A stretch of DNA of 64,000 bases. It comes from Methanoplanus sp. FWC-SCC4 (lineage in GTDB: Archaea; Halobacteriota; Methanomicrobia; Methanomicrobiales; Methanomicrobiaceae). Each line of letters begins with the position of its first letter. The first letter of the stretch is position 1. The position numbers were made by a program, and so were the translations under genes. The notes under the pieces are model-generated. The model was given only the letters and a program-made list of their open reading frames with translations, was not told where the DNA came from and ran no database searches. The stretch spans positions 248,001 to 312,000 of the forward strand of contig NZ_CP043875.1 of assembly GCF_032878975.1 (NCBI RefSeq). The letters are read 5' to 3'. This document shows, in pieces, positions 52,403 to 60,697 of the stretch.

Positions 52403-52529
52403 AATTGTAGTGCAAACTTTTGTAAAATTTCCGGTGTTTTTAATTTTGTAGTGTGAACTATGTTAAAATTTCCAACTTCTGAAAAGAATTTTGCATTATC
52501 CAAAAATGTGCAATAAAAATAAAGCGATT

Positions 52530-54488
52530 TCAGGGTTTTTTATTTTCTTCATCTGACCGGTTTCGTGCATACATGCACAAAAATTCACTGGTTCCCATTT
52601 TAACAAATGAATATGCAATTTCAACCGGGTATGATTCACCTGTACTTTTTTTATGTTTTGAATTCAGAATGATGTTTTTTTCTTTTTTCAGCCTGTTCCA
52701 GTGTTTTTTCCATGTATCCGTGGTGAATGAACCATCCAAATCGTAAATATCTTTTTCCAAAATTTCATCTTTTGAATATCCCCCAAAAAGGCATGCGGCT
52801 TTATTTGAATATACAATATTTCCCGGTTCGTCTGCATAATACACAAAATCCGGAAAGGTTTCAACAGATAACTGGGTTAAAAGAAGTCTGTTCTCAAAAA
52901 TTTTCTTTTCAGTTATATCCCTTCCATAAAGAATTATATTCTGTTTGATCTTTGAATGCTGATTTTTTTGAATTATTATATTCATCCATAAATCAGAGTT
53001 ATTTTTTAGGATATGGAATTCATTTGATATTGTTTTGCCTGATTTGAGTGTCTCTTTTATGTTGGCGGTTAATTTTTTTGAAATTGTTTCTGGAAAAATA
53101 TCTTTGATATTCTCTTTTTCGGGGTAATTATTGTATATACTAAAAATTTCCCTGGCCTTCTCATTTGCGTACTTTATGTTTCCGTCATCTTCAATTATAG
53201 CAACAGCATCAACAAAACCGTCAAGTATCCTTCTGCTTTTTAATTCAAAATGTTTTAATCCCAGTATGAGTCCGATAATATCTGAGGATACAGTCAGAGC
53301 ATCAATTTCTTCCTGATTCCATTCTTTTCTCTCATTGCATATATCGACCTTTAGAAATCCTCTGAATTCATTGTTAATATTTAGAGGTATTGAAATGAAT
53401 GATGAAATTTCGTTTCTTTTCAGAATTTCATTATTCGGGTTATCTGTTTTGTCATCAATATAAATGGAAAAAGGTTCTGATGTAAGTTTATCTGATATTG
53501 GCTCTTCATCACAGTTTTCAGCAATTTCTTTGATTAAAATTTCACTGTCAGGAAGAAAGTCATAGTTTTTGCTGGTCCATTCATATTTTTTGATAAATCC
53601 TCCCGAATCTGTTTTGAACAGTGATACTCTGCATGAGTCAAGTGATACACCAATAATTCTTAGAATATTGTTTAGATCCTGATGAATAGAATTTGTCTTG
53701 GTCAGATAATTTATTGAGGAGCCTAAGGCATCAAAGATCCGCATTTTATTAATGAGTCCCTGATGTGAGGCATTTTTAAGCGTTATATCAATTATTGAGA
53801 ATAATATTTGTCCGGATTTTTCTTTTTGATAAGGGAGAGGGGCAGCATAAATGATTGAGCTTATTTCCTGTTTGTTTTTTCTTTTTATTTTTAATTCAAT
53901 TTTGTTTTCTTTTTTTTCTTTTGTGACATTATTCAGGAATTTGTTAAAGGTTTCTCTGTCATTATCAGAAAGCAGACCTGAGAACAAATTTCCATTTATG
54001 TCCTGATCGGTATAGCCGGATATTTTTTTCCAGTTTTTATTGGATGCAATTATTGCGCCCGAATTATCAAGAATCACATTTGAAACAGGAGCATTCTCAA
54101 AAAATAGTTTATTTTTTTTGGAATTTAAAAGCAGAGCCCTTTCAATTTTGTATAAGGAGACGGAGTGTTCAATAAAGTCTGAAAAATCAATATCGTTGAG
54201 TTTACCGGCCGTAAGTTCCACGATTTTACATTTCTTTGTTTCAGGGACCTGGTAGCTGAATTCATTTTCTGTGACTAAAATAAAAAGTGAATTTTCGGAA
54301 GATATCTCATCCAGAATCATTTCCGGATCGGAATTTTCAGATGTAAAATAAACGATGACATCAAAGAATTCACTATTTATCTCATCTATTGCATATTCGT
54401 CGTGAATTGCAGTAGTGATATTAAAAATATCGGATTGTCTGATGTACTTTTCAGTATTTAAGATTCGTTTTTTATCAGAATCCACCAA
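52530..54488 (-). CDS. Multi-PAS/GAF sensor protein without kinase domain
   Basis: The 652-residue protein starts with a degenerate receiver-like domain (about 1-110, FDVIVYFTSENSDP). It is followed by PAS (about 125-240; SNVILDNSGAIIASNKNWK), GAF (about 250-410; VSLDSCRVSLFKTD, SSFISIPLNI), PAS (415-530) and PAS (535-645; DFVYYADEPGNIVYSNKAA). No histidine kinase, GGDEF or methyl-accepting domain follows. It may transmit by protein contact. No membrane helix is visible. It is the first gene after the rRNA operon, on the opposite strand. Confidence 0.82.
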   Translation of the reverse strand: MVDSDKKRILNTEKYIRQSDIFNITTAIHDEYAIDEINSEFFDVIVYFTSENSDPEMILDEISSENSLFILVTENEFSYQVPETKKCKIVELTAGKLNDIDFSDFIEHSVSLYKIERALLLNSKKNKLFFENAPVSNVILDNSGAIIASNKNWKKISGYTDQDINGNLFSGLLSDNDRETFNKFLNNVTKEKKENKIELKIKRKNKQEISSIIYAAPLPYQKEKSGQILFSIIDITLKNASHQGLINKMRIFDALGSSINYLTKTNSIHQDLNNILRIIGVSLDSCRVSLFKTDSGGFIKKYEWTSKNYDFLPDSEILIKEIAENCDEEPISDKLTSEPFSIYIDDKTDNPNNEILKRNEISSFISIPLNINNEFRGFLKVDICNERKEWNQEEIDALTVSSDIIGLILGLKHFELKSRRILDGFVDAVAIIEDDGNIKYANEKAREIFSIYNNYPEKENIKDIFPETISKKLTANIKETLKSGKTISNEFHILKNNSDLWMNIIIQKNQHSKIKQNIILYGRDITEKKIFENRLLLTQLSVETFPDFVYYADEPGNIVYSNKAACLFGGYSKDEILEKDIYDLDGSFTTDTWKKHWNRLKKEKNIILNSKHKKSTGESYPVEIAYSFVKMGTSEFLCMYARNRSDEENKKP

Positions 54489-54687
54489 AAGTATTTTGAT
54501 CAGCCTTTAATCCCCCAAATTTTTTTAGTAATAAGAAATAGGCAATTATTATTTATTAAATAAATGGGTAAAAAATAAATCCATTTTTTGTTAAAGAGAT
54601 GTATTAAGATAAATTCAGAAATATGGTGGCAGTAAACTCTATCCGTCAAAATTTCAGAAAAATGTATATATTGTTAAGTATTTTTAT

Positions 54688-54948
54688 ATGACTATGGTAA
54701 TCAGGGTTCATGAGCAAAAGGATCTGATTGAAAAGGTAAAACTGGTATTTTCAAATTATACAGATCTGGATATTGTTATGGGGGAACTGGCTTCTCTTGG
54801 ATTTTTGAGAACCGGAGGCAATCCGGATATTCTGGCACTGGAAAATACAGAACTTGAGCTGTATATACATATTAACATAGACAACAACGAAAAAATTCTC
54901 AATTATGAGGTTCTTACATTTGATGATATAAAAAAGAGTCTTGAATAA
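54688..54948 (+). CDS. Small hypothetical protein
   Basis: This 86-residue acidic protein has a GxxG-like turn (FLRTGGNPD) and a helical N-terminus (DLIEKVKLVFSNYTDLD). TATATATT about 25 nt upstream suggests leaderless expression from the ATG. I do not recognise it. It is divergent from the sensor gene. Confidence 0.55.
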   Translation: MTMVIRVHEQKDLIEKVKLVFSNYTDLDIVMGELASLGFLRTGGNPDILALENTELELYIHINIDNNEKILNYEVLTFDDIKKSLE

Positions 54949-55018
54949 TTTATTAAAATCTAAAATTATTAATTTTTAAAATCGGCTGTCAGGCAAATAT
55001 GTGCTTTTATGATGCCGG

Positions 55019-56410
55019 CTATTTTGTATTTACATTGCCTCTAAGGAGGCAGACAATTATATTCAGAATACAGATCAATATTGAAAATTCAAATATTATC
55101 TTCATGCTTTTGGTAAATTCCAAAAATAATTCACTGGTGATTTCAGATGTTCCAAGCATCAGGGTAAAGGCGGATGTGGCAATGCTGATACTGATGATGT
55201 TCCCTGTCTGTTCAAAAGTATTTGCAATTCCGGAAGCCTCACCATAATTATCCTCGTTAACGGAGCTCATTATTGCATTTTTGTTGGGGGAAGAAAAGAG
55301 AGCAAATCCGATACCTGATAGTGCCAGAAATGATGATATGGTTATAATATCTGTTCCTTCTCTTATTCCTGAGTAATATATCAGTGTTATAATTATCAGT
55401 GCCAGTCCTGCTGCTGTTACAAATTTAGGTTCAATTCTGTCTGATATGTGCCCTGCAAAAGGTGAAAATACTGCCTGTGTCAAAAATGCAGGGAGAAGAA
55501 TAAATCCTGCTGAAAATGATGAGATTAACATTTCATTCTGGAGATAAATACTCAGGATGAAGGTTATGCTGCCAATGGATATGTAATAGAGTATATCAGC
55601 TGCAATTGAATATTTGAATAAACGGTTATTGGTAAATAATGATAAATTTATTAGCGGATTTTCAAAATGATTTTCCCATAAACCAAACAGAACCAGCCCT
55701 GTAAGTCCGGGGATAAGGATAAAAGCTGAATATGGGGATGTCAGGTCTGACAGGCCTAAGACAAGTAGCATTATTGATGGTGAAAACACCAAAAGTCCGA
55801 TTATATCAAATTTGTCGGTATTTGTTTCATCAGGACTTTTAAAATTTTTGAATAATCTGAATGCGGCAAGTCCTGCAAGAATTGTGAATGGAAATGCGAT
55901 AAAAAATATGCTTTTCCAGCCTGTGTTTTCTATTAGGATTGTTCCGATGGTCATTCCTGTAATATATCCCGAGTAGCCGGAAAACAGGAAAAAGCCAAGC
56001 GACCGGCCTCTGCTTCCTCTGCCGTATGTTTTTGTTAAAAGGACAATGGATGATGCAACCATCATGCCGTCTCCAATCCCCTGTATGAATCTGAAGAATA
56101 CCACCATTTCCCCGTTTAATGCAATTCCGCACAAAAGGGATGAGATTCCAAAAATAAGACAGCCTGCGGCAAAAATTTTTATGTGTCCGTATCTGTTTCC
56201 GATTTTTCCGGAAGGAATTAAGGAGAGAATCATTCCGAGAAGATGTGCCTGAATGATAAAACCCATTATTTGTGCATTTAGATGAAAAGTCTGACCAATT
56301 ACAGGATTTGCAATTACTATTGATGAGATCATAAAATAGATAAAAAAAGCAGCAATGCCTGTGATCAGTGAAATTTGCAGTTTATCAGCAGGTATAATCT
56401 GGTTTCTCAC
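55019..56410 (-). CDS. MFS transporter, DHA2/EmrB-like
   Basis: The 463-residue protein has about 14 hydrophobic segments, as in the DHA2 (14-TM) drug:H+ antiporters. Motif A-like GKIGNRYGHIKI lies after helix 2, and IQGIGDGMMVASSIVLL is helix 4. GYSGYITGMTIGTILIENTG is the antiporter motif C region. It is probably an exporter of a toxic or small hydrophobic compound. The 450 nt upstream holds a small peptide frame and a palindrome. Confidence 0.88.
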   Translation of the reverse strand: MRNQIIPADKLQISLITGIAAFFIYFMISSIVIANPVIGQTFHLNAQIMGFIIQAHLLGMILSLIPSGKIGNRYGHIKIFAAGCLIFGISSLLCGIALNGEMVVFFRFIQGIGDGMMVASSIVLLTKTYGRGSRGRSLGFFLFSGYSGYITGMTIGTILIENTGWKSIFFIAFPFTILAGLAAFRLFKNFKSPDETNTDKFDIIGLLVFSPSIMLLVLGLSDLTSPYSAFILIPGLTGLVLFGLWENHFENPLINLSLFTNNRLFKYSIAADILYYISIGSITFILSIYLQNEMLISSFSAGFILLPAFLTQAVFSPFAGHISDRIEPKFVTAAGLALIIITLIYYSGIREGTDIITISSFLALSGIGFALFSSPNKNAIMSSVNEDNYGEASGIANTFEQTGNIISISIATSAFTLMLGTSEITSELFLEFTKSMKIIFEFSILICILNIIVCLLRGNVNTK

Positions 56411-56536
56411 GGGAATTTAGTATTTGATAAAACATTTTGATAAATATTCCTAAAAAATCTTTTAAAATATACTTTTTTAGAATTTTCTTATAAAATTAGT
56501 TAAAATAAAATAATTCTTTATGATTTTTGTTGTCTT

Positions 56537-56611
56537 TCAGACAAACATCTGAAGAATTGAAAGAACAAAGTCAAAAATCATTTTCCACCAGTCAAGATTT
56601 TCCCAGAACAT
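56537..56611 (-). CDS. Possible 24-residue hydrophobic peptide
   Basis: The frame ATG 56609-56611 to stop 56537-56539 encodes MFWENLDWWKMIFDFVLSIL plus QMFV. AAGGAG lies 9 nt upstream, an ideal ribosome site. The peptide has three Trp and an amphipathic, membrane-like helix, like small membrane peptides. It is divergent from the CARF regulator. No homology can be tested here; chance is possible, because the frame is very short. Confidence 0.45.
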   Translation of the reverse strand: MFWENLDWWKMIFDFVLSILQMFV

Positions 56612-56637
56612 TTTTAATAACTCCTTTTTTCCTGGTC

Positions 56638-56656
56638 GTTGTGTTTGTATTACACA
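56638..56656. promoter_or_regulatory. Palindrome, candidate operator
   Basis: TTGTGTTTGTATTACACAA has perfect 6-bp arms (TTGTGT/ACACAA) around a 7-nt centre. It lies upstream of the peptide ribosome site and is a candidate regulator site for the neighbouring wHTH protein. Confidence 0.45.
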
Positions 56657-56825
56657 ACTCCAATTAAAAAATAACCTCAATAGTTAAAAAAGATATTTAA
56701 TTAAAACGAATTATTGAATGTTATTTCTTATCATGCATTTTTTGGAAAGATTATTTACGCAAAAATCGTGCCAGAAATTAATATTTACATGCCGAATATT
56801 TCAAAATATCCTGTGTTTAAATGAC

Positions 56826-56837
56826 TTTATATTATAG
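56826..56837 (+). promoter_or_regulatory. TATA box of the CARF regulator gene
   Basis: TTTATATTATAG, 25-30 nt before the ATG, predicts an mRNA with almost no leader. Confidence 0.5.
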
Positions 56838-56861
56838 TAGGAAAAAATTTGTACGTTCAGC

Positions 56862-57557
56862 ATGAGCGTTAGTCACATAATTTTTGTCGGTCACCACAAG
56901 GAAAGACTGATTGATTCCATCAGAATGCTTGGGGATTATCCTATGGGGAGAGTTATTCTGGTAGTCGGGGAGCAGACCTCAAGCGGTGAAGAGAAGTCCA
57001 GAAAGATTGCAGAAGATATCAGCCACGATCTGGCCAATATTGTTGACAGCAGTATTGTTTTTGTAGACAAAAGGGATGTTACACGCGGTGCAATACAAAT
57101 TATCGGCATTATCAAAGAAGAAGAGGAGTCAGGCAACGAAGTAATAATTAATATAAGCGGTTCTTTGAGAACATTTGCAGTTGCTGCATACATTGCCGGT
57201 TCCATTACCAAATCCAGAATAATCACTTCTATTCCGCTTTATAATGATAATGATGAGGAGGTAGGTGTTGAAGAGGTCATTGATGTCCCGTCCCTTCCTG
57301 TCTGTTTCCTGCGTGATGAGCAGATGCACATAATTTTATCAATAGACGAAGGGGTGGATTCTCTTGATGAATTGATAGTAAGGATGAAGCCTTCCATTGA
57401 GAAATATTCCGATGAGTTTTACAAAGAGAGAAGCCGCGTTAGTCATCATCTCAAAGTTCTGGAAGAAAACGGGTTTATTATAAAAAACAGATATGGAAGA
57501 AATATTTCTGTTCGTTTGTCAGATCTCGGAAGCATGATGTGTAAAATTAACAGCTGA
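56862..57557 (+). CDS. CARF-wHTH regulator (Csa3/DUF6293-like)
   Basis: Residues 1-145 form a Rossmann-like CARF domain with the ligand-loop motif NISGSLRTFAVAAYIAG (near 97-113). Residues about 150-231 form a winged helix (YKERSRVSHHLKVLEENGFI). CARF domains bind cyclic oligoadenylates in CRISPR type III, and archaeal Csa3 proteins regulate adaptation genes. No cas gene or CRISPR array is in this window, so it may serve another signal. It starts almost leaderless and is followed by tRNA-Cys-5S. Confidence 0.78.
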   Translation: MSVSHIIFVGHHKERLIDSIRMLGDYPMGRVILVVGEQTSSGEEKSRKIAEDISHDLANIVDSSIVFVDKRDVTRGAIQIIGIIKEEEESGNEVIINISGSLRTFAVAAYIAGSITKSRIITSIPLYNDNDEEVGVEEVIDVPSLPVCFLRDEQMHIILSIDEGVDSLDELIVRMKPSIEKYSDEFYKERSRVSHHLKVLEENGFIIKNRYGRNISVRLSDLGSMMCKINS

Positions 57558-57627
57558 CCTGCAAAAATTTATCAGGTCAAAACCGATATCTTTTATTTTA
57601 AGTAATGCAAATATAAGAAGGAAGTTT

Positions 57628-57699
57628 GCCAAGGTGGCGGAGCGGCCACGCGGTCGCCTGCAGAGCGACTCCACCCCAGTTCAAATCTGGGCCTTGGCT
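57628..57699 (+). tRNA. tRNA-Cys (GCA), second copy
   Basis: It is the same as 52096-52167 except for A to C in the variable loop (57671), G to A and C to T in the T stem (57678 and 57688, which pair with each other), and G to A in the T loop (57685). The compensatory pair argues that both genes are functional. TATA-like elements (AATATAAG and TTTTATTTTAAG) lie upstream. Confidence 0.94.
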
Positions 57700-57756
57700 T
57701 CCTGAATAACTTTCGCAAGAAAGTTTGAAGGTGCAGGAAATCTTTGGTTTCCTGTT

Positions 57757-57879
57757 CAATTGCGGCCATAGCAGTGGGGCAACACCCGGACTCATTTCGA
57801 ACCCGGCAGTTAAGCCCACTTACGTAGGACGTTGTACTGAGATACGAGAGTTCTCGGGAACCGTCCAACGCTGCAATTG
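57757..57879 (+). rRNA. 5S ribosomal RNA, second copy
   Basis: Identical over all 123 nt to the operon 5S. The spacer from tRNA-Cys is shorter, since the second hairpin is reduced (CAGGAAATC...GGTTTCCTG), but the AACTTTCGCAAGAAAGTT hairpin is kept. It is a stand-alone tRNA-5S unit. Confidence 0.94.
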
Positions 57880-57900
57880 TTCTGCTAGAAGATTTGAGTC

Positions 57901-57918
57901 TTTTTTGTTAGTTTTTTT
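57901..57918 (+). terminator. Terminator of the second tRNA-Cys-5S unit
   Basis: T6, GTTAG, T7 after the conserved TTCTGCTAGAAGATTTGAGT. Confidence 0.6.
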
Positions 57919-58095
57919 ATTTATAGCGCAGACTATTTTGTAAAGTTTTTATTTTAAAATTAAGTTGCATATTCTTTTTGTAAATATTTATTTTTAAATC
58001 AGGCCGGTTATATTTAGCAGATATTACACTTTAAAATCCAAATTGTTATTATTCATTTAACCGTTTTAATAATCAAAACCAGGTTGCCTGAAAGA

Positions 58096-59157
58096 ATGAT
58101 TTCCCCAACTCAAAAAATATACAAATACAGTTTTGAAAGCGATAACAACTCCGGCGTTCACCCTCTTGTGATGCGGGCTCTGGAGTCTGCAAATACCGGA
58201 TACACGTTATCATATGGCGATGACCCTTATACAGAGTCAGCTAAATTATGCTTTGCCGGGCATTTTGGTATTGAGGCTGAAGTCTTTTTTGTATTCACCG
58301 GGACGGGCGCAAATGTTGCGGCATTGTCGACGGTTACACGTCCTTATTATGGAATTATATGCCCGGAGACTGCACATATCAATGTTGATGAGTGCGGTGC
58401 ACCCGGAAAGTTTACAGGATGCACGCTGTTAAGTGTCCCGACTCCTGACGGAAAACTCACTGTTCCGATAATAAAATCAAAAATGACAGGTCTTGGAGAT
58501 ATTCACTGTTCACAGCCAAAGGTTGTTTCAATAACACAGCCGACTGAGCTTGGGACCCTTTATTCGGTTGATGAGATAAAGGAAATATGTGATTATGCGC
58601 ATTCAAACGGAATGACCGTCCATATGGACGGTGCAAGGATTGCGAATGCATCTGCCGCTCTTGGTGTTCCTATGAGGGAATTTACCGTTGATGCGGGTGT
58701 CGATGTTCTCTCTTTTGGCGGAACCAAAAACGGAATGATGTACGGGGAGGCTGTCATCTTCTTTAAAGAGGGGCTGGCTGATGATTTTAGATTCCTTCAC
58801 AAACAGACAACCCAGCTTGCATCAAAGATGAGGTTTGTTGCTGTGCAGTTTGAAGCAATGTTTAAAGATGATCTCTGGTTTTGCAATGCAGCTAATGCCA
58901 ATAATATGGCAGGATATCTTGCTGAAAAGGTGTTGTCCTTTGATGGTGTCAAGCTTGTTTACCCGGTTTTGTCAAACGCTGTTTTTGTGACAATTCCTGA
59001 TAAGGTCATCACCATGATGCAGAAAGAACATCCCTTTTATGTTATCGATAGCGAAAGGTCGGTGGTCAGGTGGATGACTTCATTTGATACAAAAAAAGAG
59101 GATGTTGATGATTTTGTGGCTTTCTTAAAAAAATGCCTGGAAAATTCAGAAAATTAA
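58096..59157 (+). CDS. Low-specificity L-threonine aldolase-like, PLP-dependent
   Basis: This fold-type I PLP enzyme of the beta-eliminating lyase family has about 353 residues. SDNNSGVHPLVMRALESAN and GYTLSYGDDPYTE match the threonine aldolase start. GTGANVAALST, MTVHMDGARIANASAALG (the PLP-binding Asp) and SFGGTKNGMMYGEA (catalytic Lys) follow. It probably cleaves L-threonine to glycine and acetaldehyde. ATG 58096 has AGGTTG about 9 nt upstream; TTG 58084 is the alternative. Confidence 0.9.
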   Translation: MISPTQKIYKYSFESDNNSGVHPLVMRALESANTGYTLSYGDDPYTESAKLCFAGHFGIEAEVFFVFTGTGANVAALSTVTRPYYGIICPETAHINVDECGAPGKFTGCTLLSVPTPDGKLTVPIIKSKMTGLGDIHCSQPKVVSITQPTELGTLYSVDEIKEICDYAHSNGMTVHMDGARIANASAALGVPMREFTVDAGVDVLSFGGTKNGMMYGEAVIFFKEGLADDFRFLHKQTTQLASKMRFVAVQFEAMFKDDLWFCNAANANNMAGYLAEKVLSFDGVKLVYPVLSNAVFVTIPDKVITMMQKEHPFYVIDSERSVVRWMTSFDTKKEDVDDFVAFLKKCLENSEN

Positions 59158-59229
59158 TATATGTGTATCTCCTGTAAAAAAAAATTTTAATATTTTTTAA
59201 CTATGCAGGGCAGGGTATCCCTGATAATT

Positions 59230-59709
59230 TCATTTGTTTTCTTCCCCTTCCATATATGAAGATACATTCAGCGACATTTTTTTAATAATTTCCATGGCTT
59301 TCTGGATTTCATCGTCTGAGAAATTCCTGAAAAGAATTTCAGTCCATTCTTCAGATAAATTTTTCATATGCGGTTGTATTTTAATTCCTTTCTTAGAAAC
59401 TCTCACCAGTTTGACCCTTCCGTCTTCCTGATCTTTTTCTCTAACGACATATTCCTGATCTTCAAGTTTTTTTAAGGCTCTTGCTGTAGTGGTTTTGTCA
59501 TATCCTTTTGCTTTTGCAAGTGAATCCTGGTTAACGGTGCCATCATGATAAAGAGACATTAGAAATGGAAATTGTCCTCCGCTCAGATTGAAAGGTTTCA
59601 ACTTTTTAGAGAGAAAGTTCAGGTTTGTTCTGTATAAATAGGAAATTAATGCACCTGATGAATTTATGTTTTTAATCCAGTTTTCCTGGTAATTTTCTGA
59701 ATTCTGCAT
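59230..59709 (-). CDS. MarR family transcription regulator
   Basis: The 159-residue protein has the MarR winged helix: FLMSLYHDGTVNQDSLAKA, recognition helix YDKTTTARALKKLEDQ, and wing REKDQEDGRVKLVRVS. It is divergent from the DUF169-MFS genes with two palindromes between. By family knowledge it is probably a ligand-sensing repressor of that operon. Confidence 0.93.
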   Translation of the reverse strand: MQNSENYQENWIKNINSSGALISYLYRTNLNFLSKKLKPFNLSGGQFPFLMSLYHDGTVNQDSLAKAKGYDKTTTARALKKLEDQEYVVREKDQEDGRVKLVRVSKKGIKIQPHMKNLSEEWTEILFRNFSDDEIQKAMEIIKKMSLNVSSYMEGEENK

Positions 59710-59745
59710 ATTATAATTAATAAGTAATTTTTATGTGGGATAATA

Positions 59746-59759
59746 GTTGCTTTCGCAAC
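59746..59759. promoter_or_regulatory. MarR-type operator O1
   Basis: GTTGCTTTCGCAAC, with flanking A and T extending the symmetry. It sits just before the TATA box TTTATAT (59764-59770) of the DUF169 operon, so binding would block TBP/TFB. Confidence 0.7.
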
Positions 59760-59763
59760 TAAG

Positions 59764-59770
59764 TTTATAT
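59764..59770 (+). promoter_or_regulatory. TATA box of the DUF169-MFS operon
   Basis: TTTATAT flanked on both sides by palindromes O1 and O2. Confidence 0.6.
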
Positions 59771-59771
59771 C

Positions 59772-59785
59772 GTTGTATATACAAC
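59772..59785. promoter_or_regulatory. MarR-type operator O2
   Basis: GTTGTATATACAAC, a perfect 14-bp palindrome. It shares GTTGY-N4-RCAAC with O1; the two centres are 26 bp apart. Confidence 0.7.
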
Positions 59786-59813
59786 TAATCTAGAAAAGTC
59801 GGAGTGTTCAATT

Positions 59814-60638
59814 ATGAAGTGTATTATAAATGAAAAAATGAAACCTGAATTTTCTCCTGTCGCTCTTCTATGGAGTAATGAAAAACCGGAGGATGCTCTT
59901 GAGTTTCGTCAGGGATCCCACAGCTGTGTAATGTACCCTTTTGCAAGAGTTGCAGCTGAAGGAAAGACTGCTGTTTTTAGTGCAGAAACAACTGGGTGTC
60001 CCGGGGCAATATCCGGATTTGGGTTTGGCAACGGTTACTATAATGCCTTTGGTGGTGCTGGTGTGGAATTCATGGCGTGTTTTTTTTCAAAGGGTTCTGA
60101 GAGTGCCAAAGATCCTGTTTCATATGAAAAACTTATTGAGCATGTTCCAAAAAATGAGAAGGAAAAATTCACTAAAGGTGAGCGGCTTCATTCCTCCCGA
60201 GAGAAGGCAGTAAGGTGGATGACAGAAGAATTTCCATCAGTAGATATTCCGAAACATTATGTAATCCTCAAACCACTCAGTGAAGTAAATGGTAATGAAA
60301 AACCTGTTTCGGTTATCTTTATTGTAAATCCGCTTCAGATCTCTGCACTTACAATTCTTGTCGGTTCAGTTTGTGAAGGGACTGAACCGGTGACAGCACC
60401 TCCGGCAGCTGCCTGTCAGCAGATTGGAGCATATGTATACCGTGAAGCAAAAGCCGAAAAACAGCGTGCAGTTATCGGGTTTACGGATCTTGCAGCACGA
60501 AAAAATATCCGAAAGACCCTTGGTGATGACATTCTTACTTTTGCTGTTCCATACTCTCTCTTTGTGAGGATGGAAAAGGAGGCAGAAGATGGTGTTTTTG
60601 ATGGTCCGATCTGGAGAGATCTTGTAAAGGAAGAATGA
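59814..60638 (+). CDS. DUF169 family protein
   Basis: The 274 residues match the DUF169 family: SPVALLWSNEKPEDALEF, CVMYPFARVAAEGKTAVF, TTGCPGAISGFGFGNGY and PPAAACQQIGAYVYREA. Several Cys residues are spread through it. DUF169 proteins are common in methanogens and their activity is unknown. It is probably repressed by the divergent MarR protein. GGAG lies about 10 nt before the ATG. Confidence 0.85.
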   Translation: MKCIINEKMKPEFSPVALLWSNEKPEDALEFRQGSHSCVMYPFARVAAEGKTAVFSAETTGCPGAISGFGFGNGYYNAFGGAGVEFMACFFSKGSESAKDPVSYEKLIEHVPKNEKEKFTKGERLHSSREKAVRWMTEEFPSVDIPKHYVILKPLSEVNGNEKPVSVIFIVNPLQISALTILVGSVCEGTEPVTAPPAAACQQIGAYVYREAKAEKQRAVIGFTDLAARKNIRKTLGDDILTFAVPYSLFVRMEKEAEDGVFDGPIWRDLVKEE

Positions 60639-60697
60639 TCTCCTCAATTTAATTAATTTTCAATAATCGTATTTGATTCAAAAGGGATTTTCAGTAA

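Noticed and set aside
52091-52451. Open frames across tRNA-Cys and 5S, repeated at 57593-57943
   Set aside because: The repeated frame just reflects the duplicated RNA genes.
54623-54691. 22-codon frame before the hypothetical gene
   Set aside because: It overlaps that gene's TATA box and has no ribosome site.
56411-58095. CRISPR array near the CARF regulator
   Set aside because: No regularly spaced direct repeats are visible; the only repeat is the tRNA-5S duplication.
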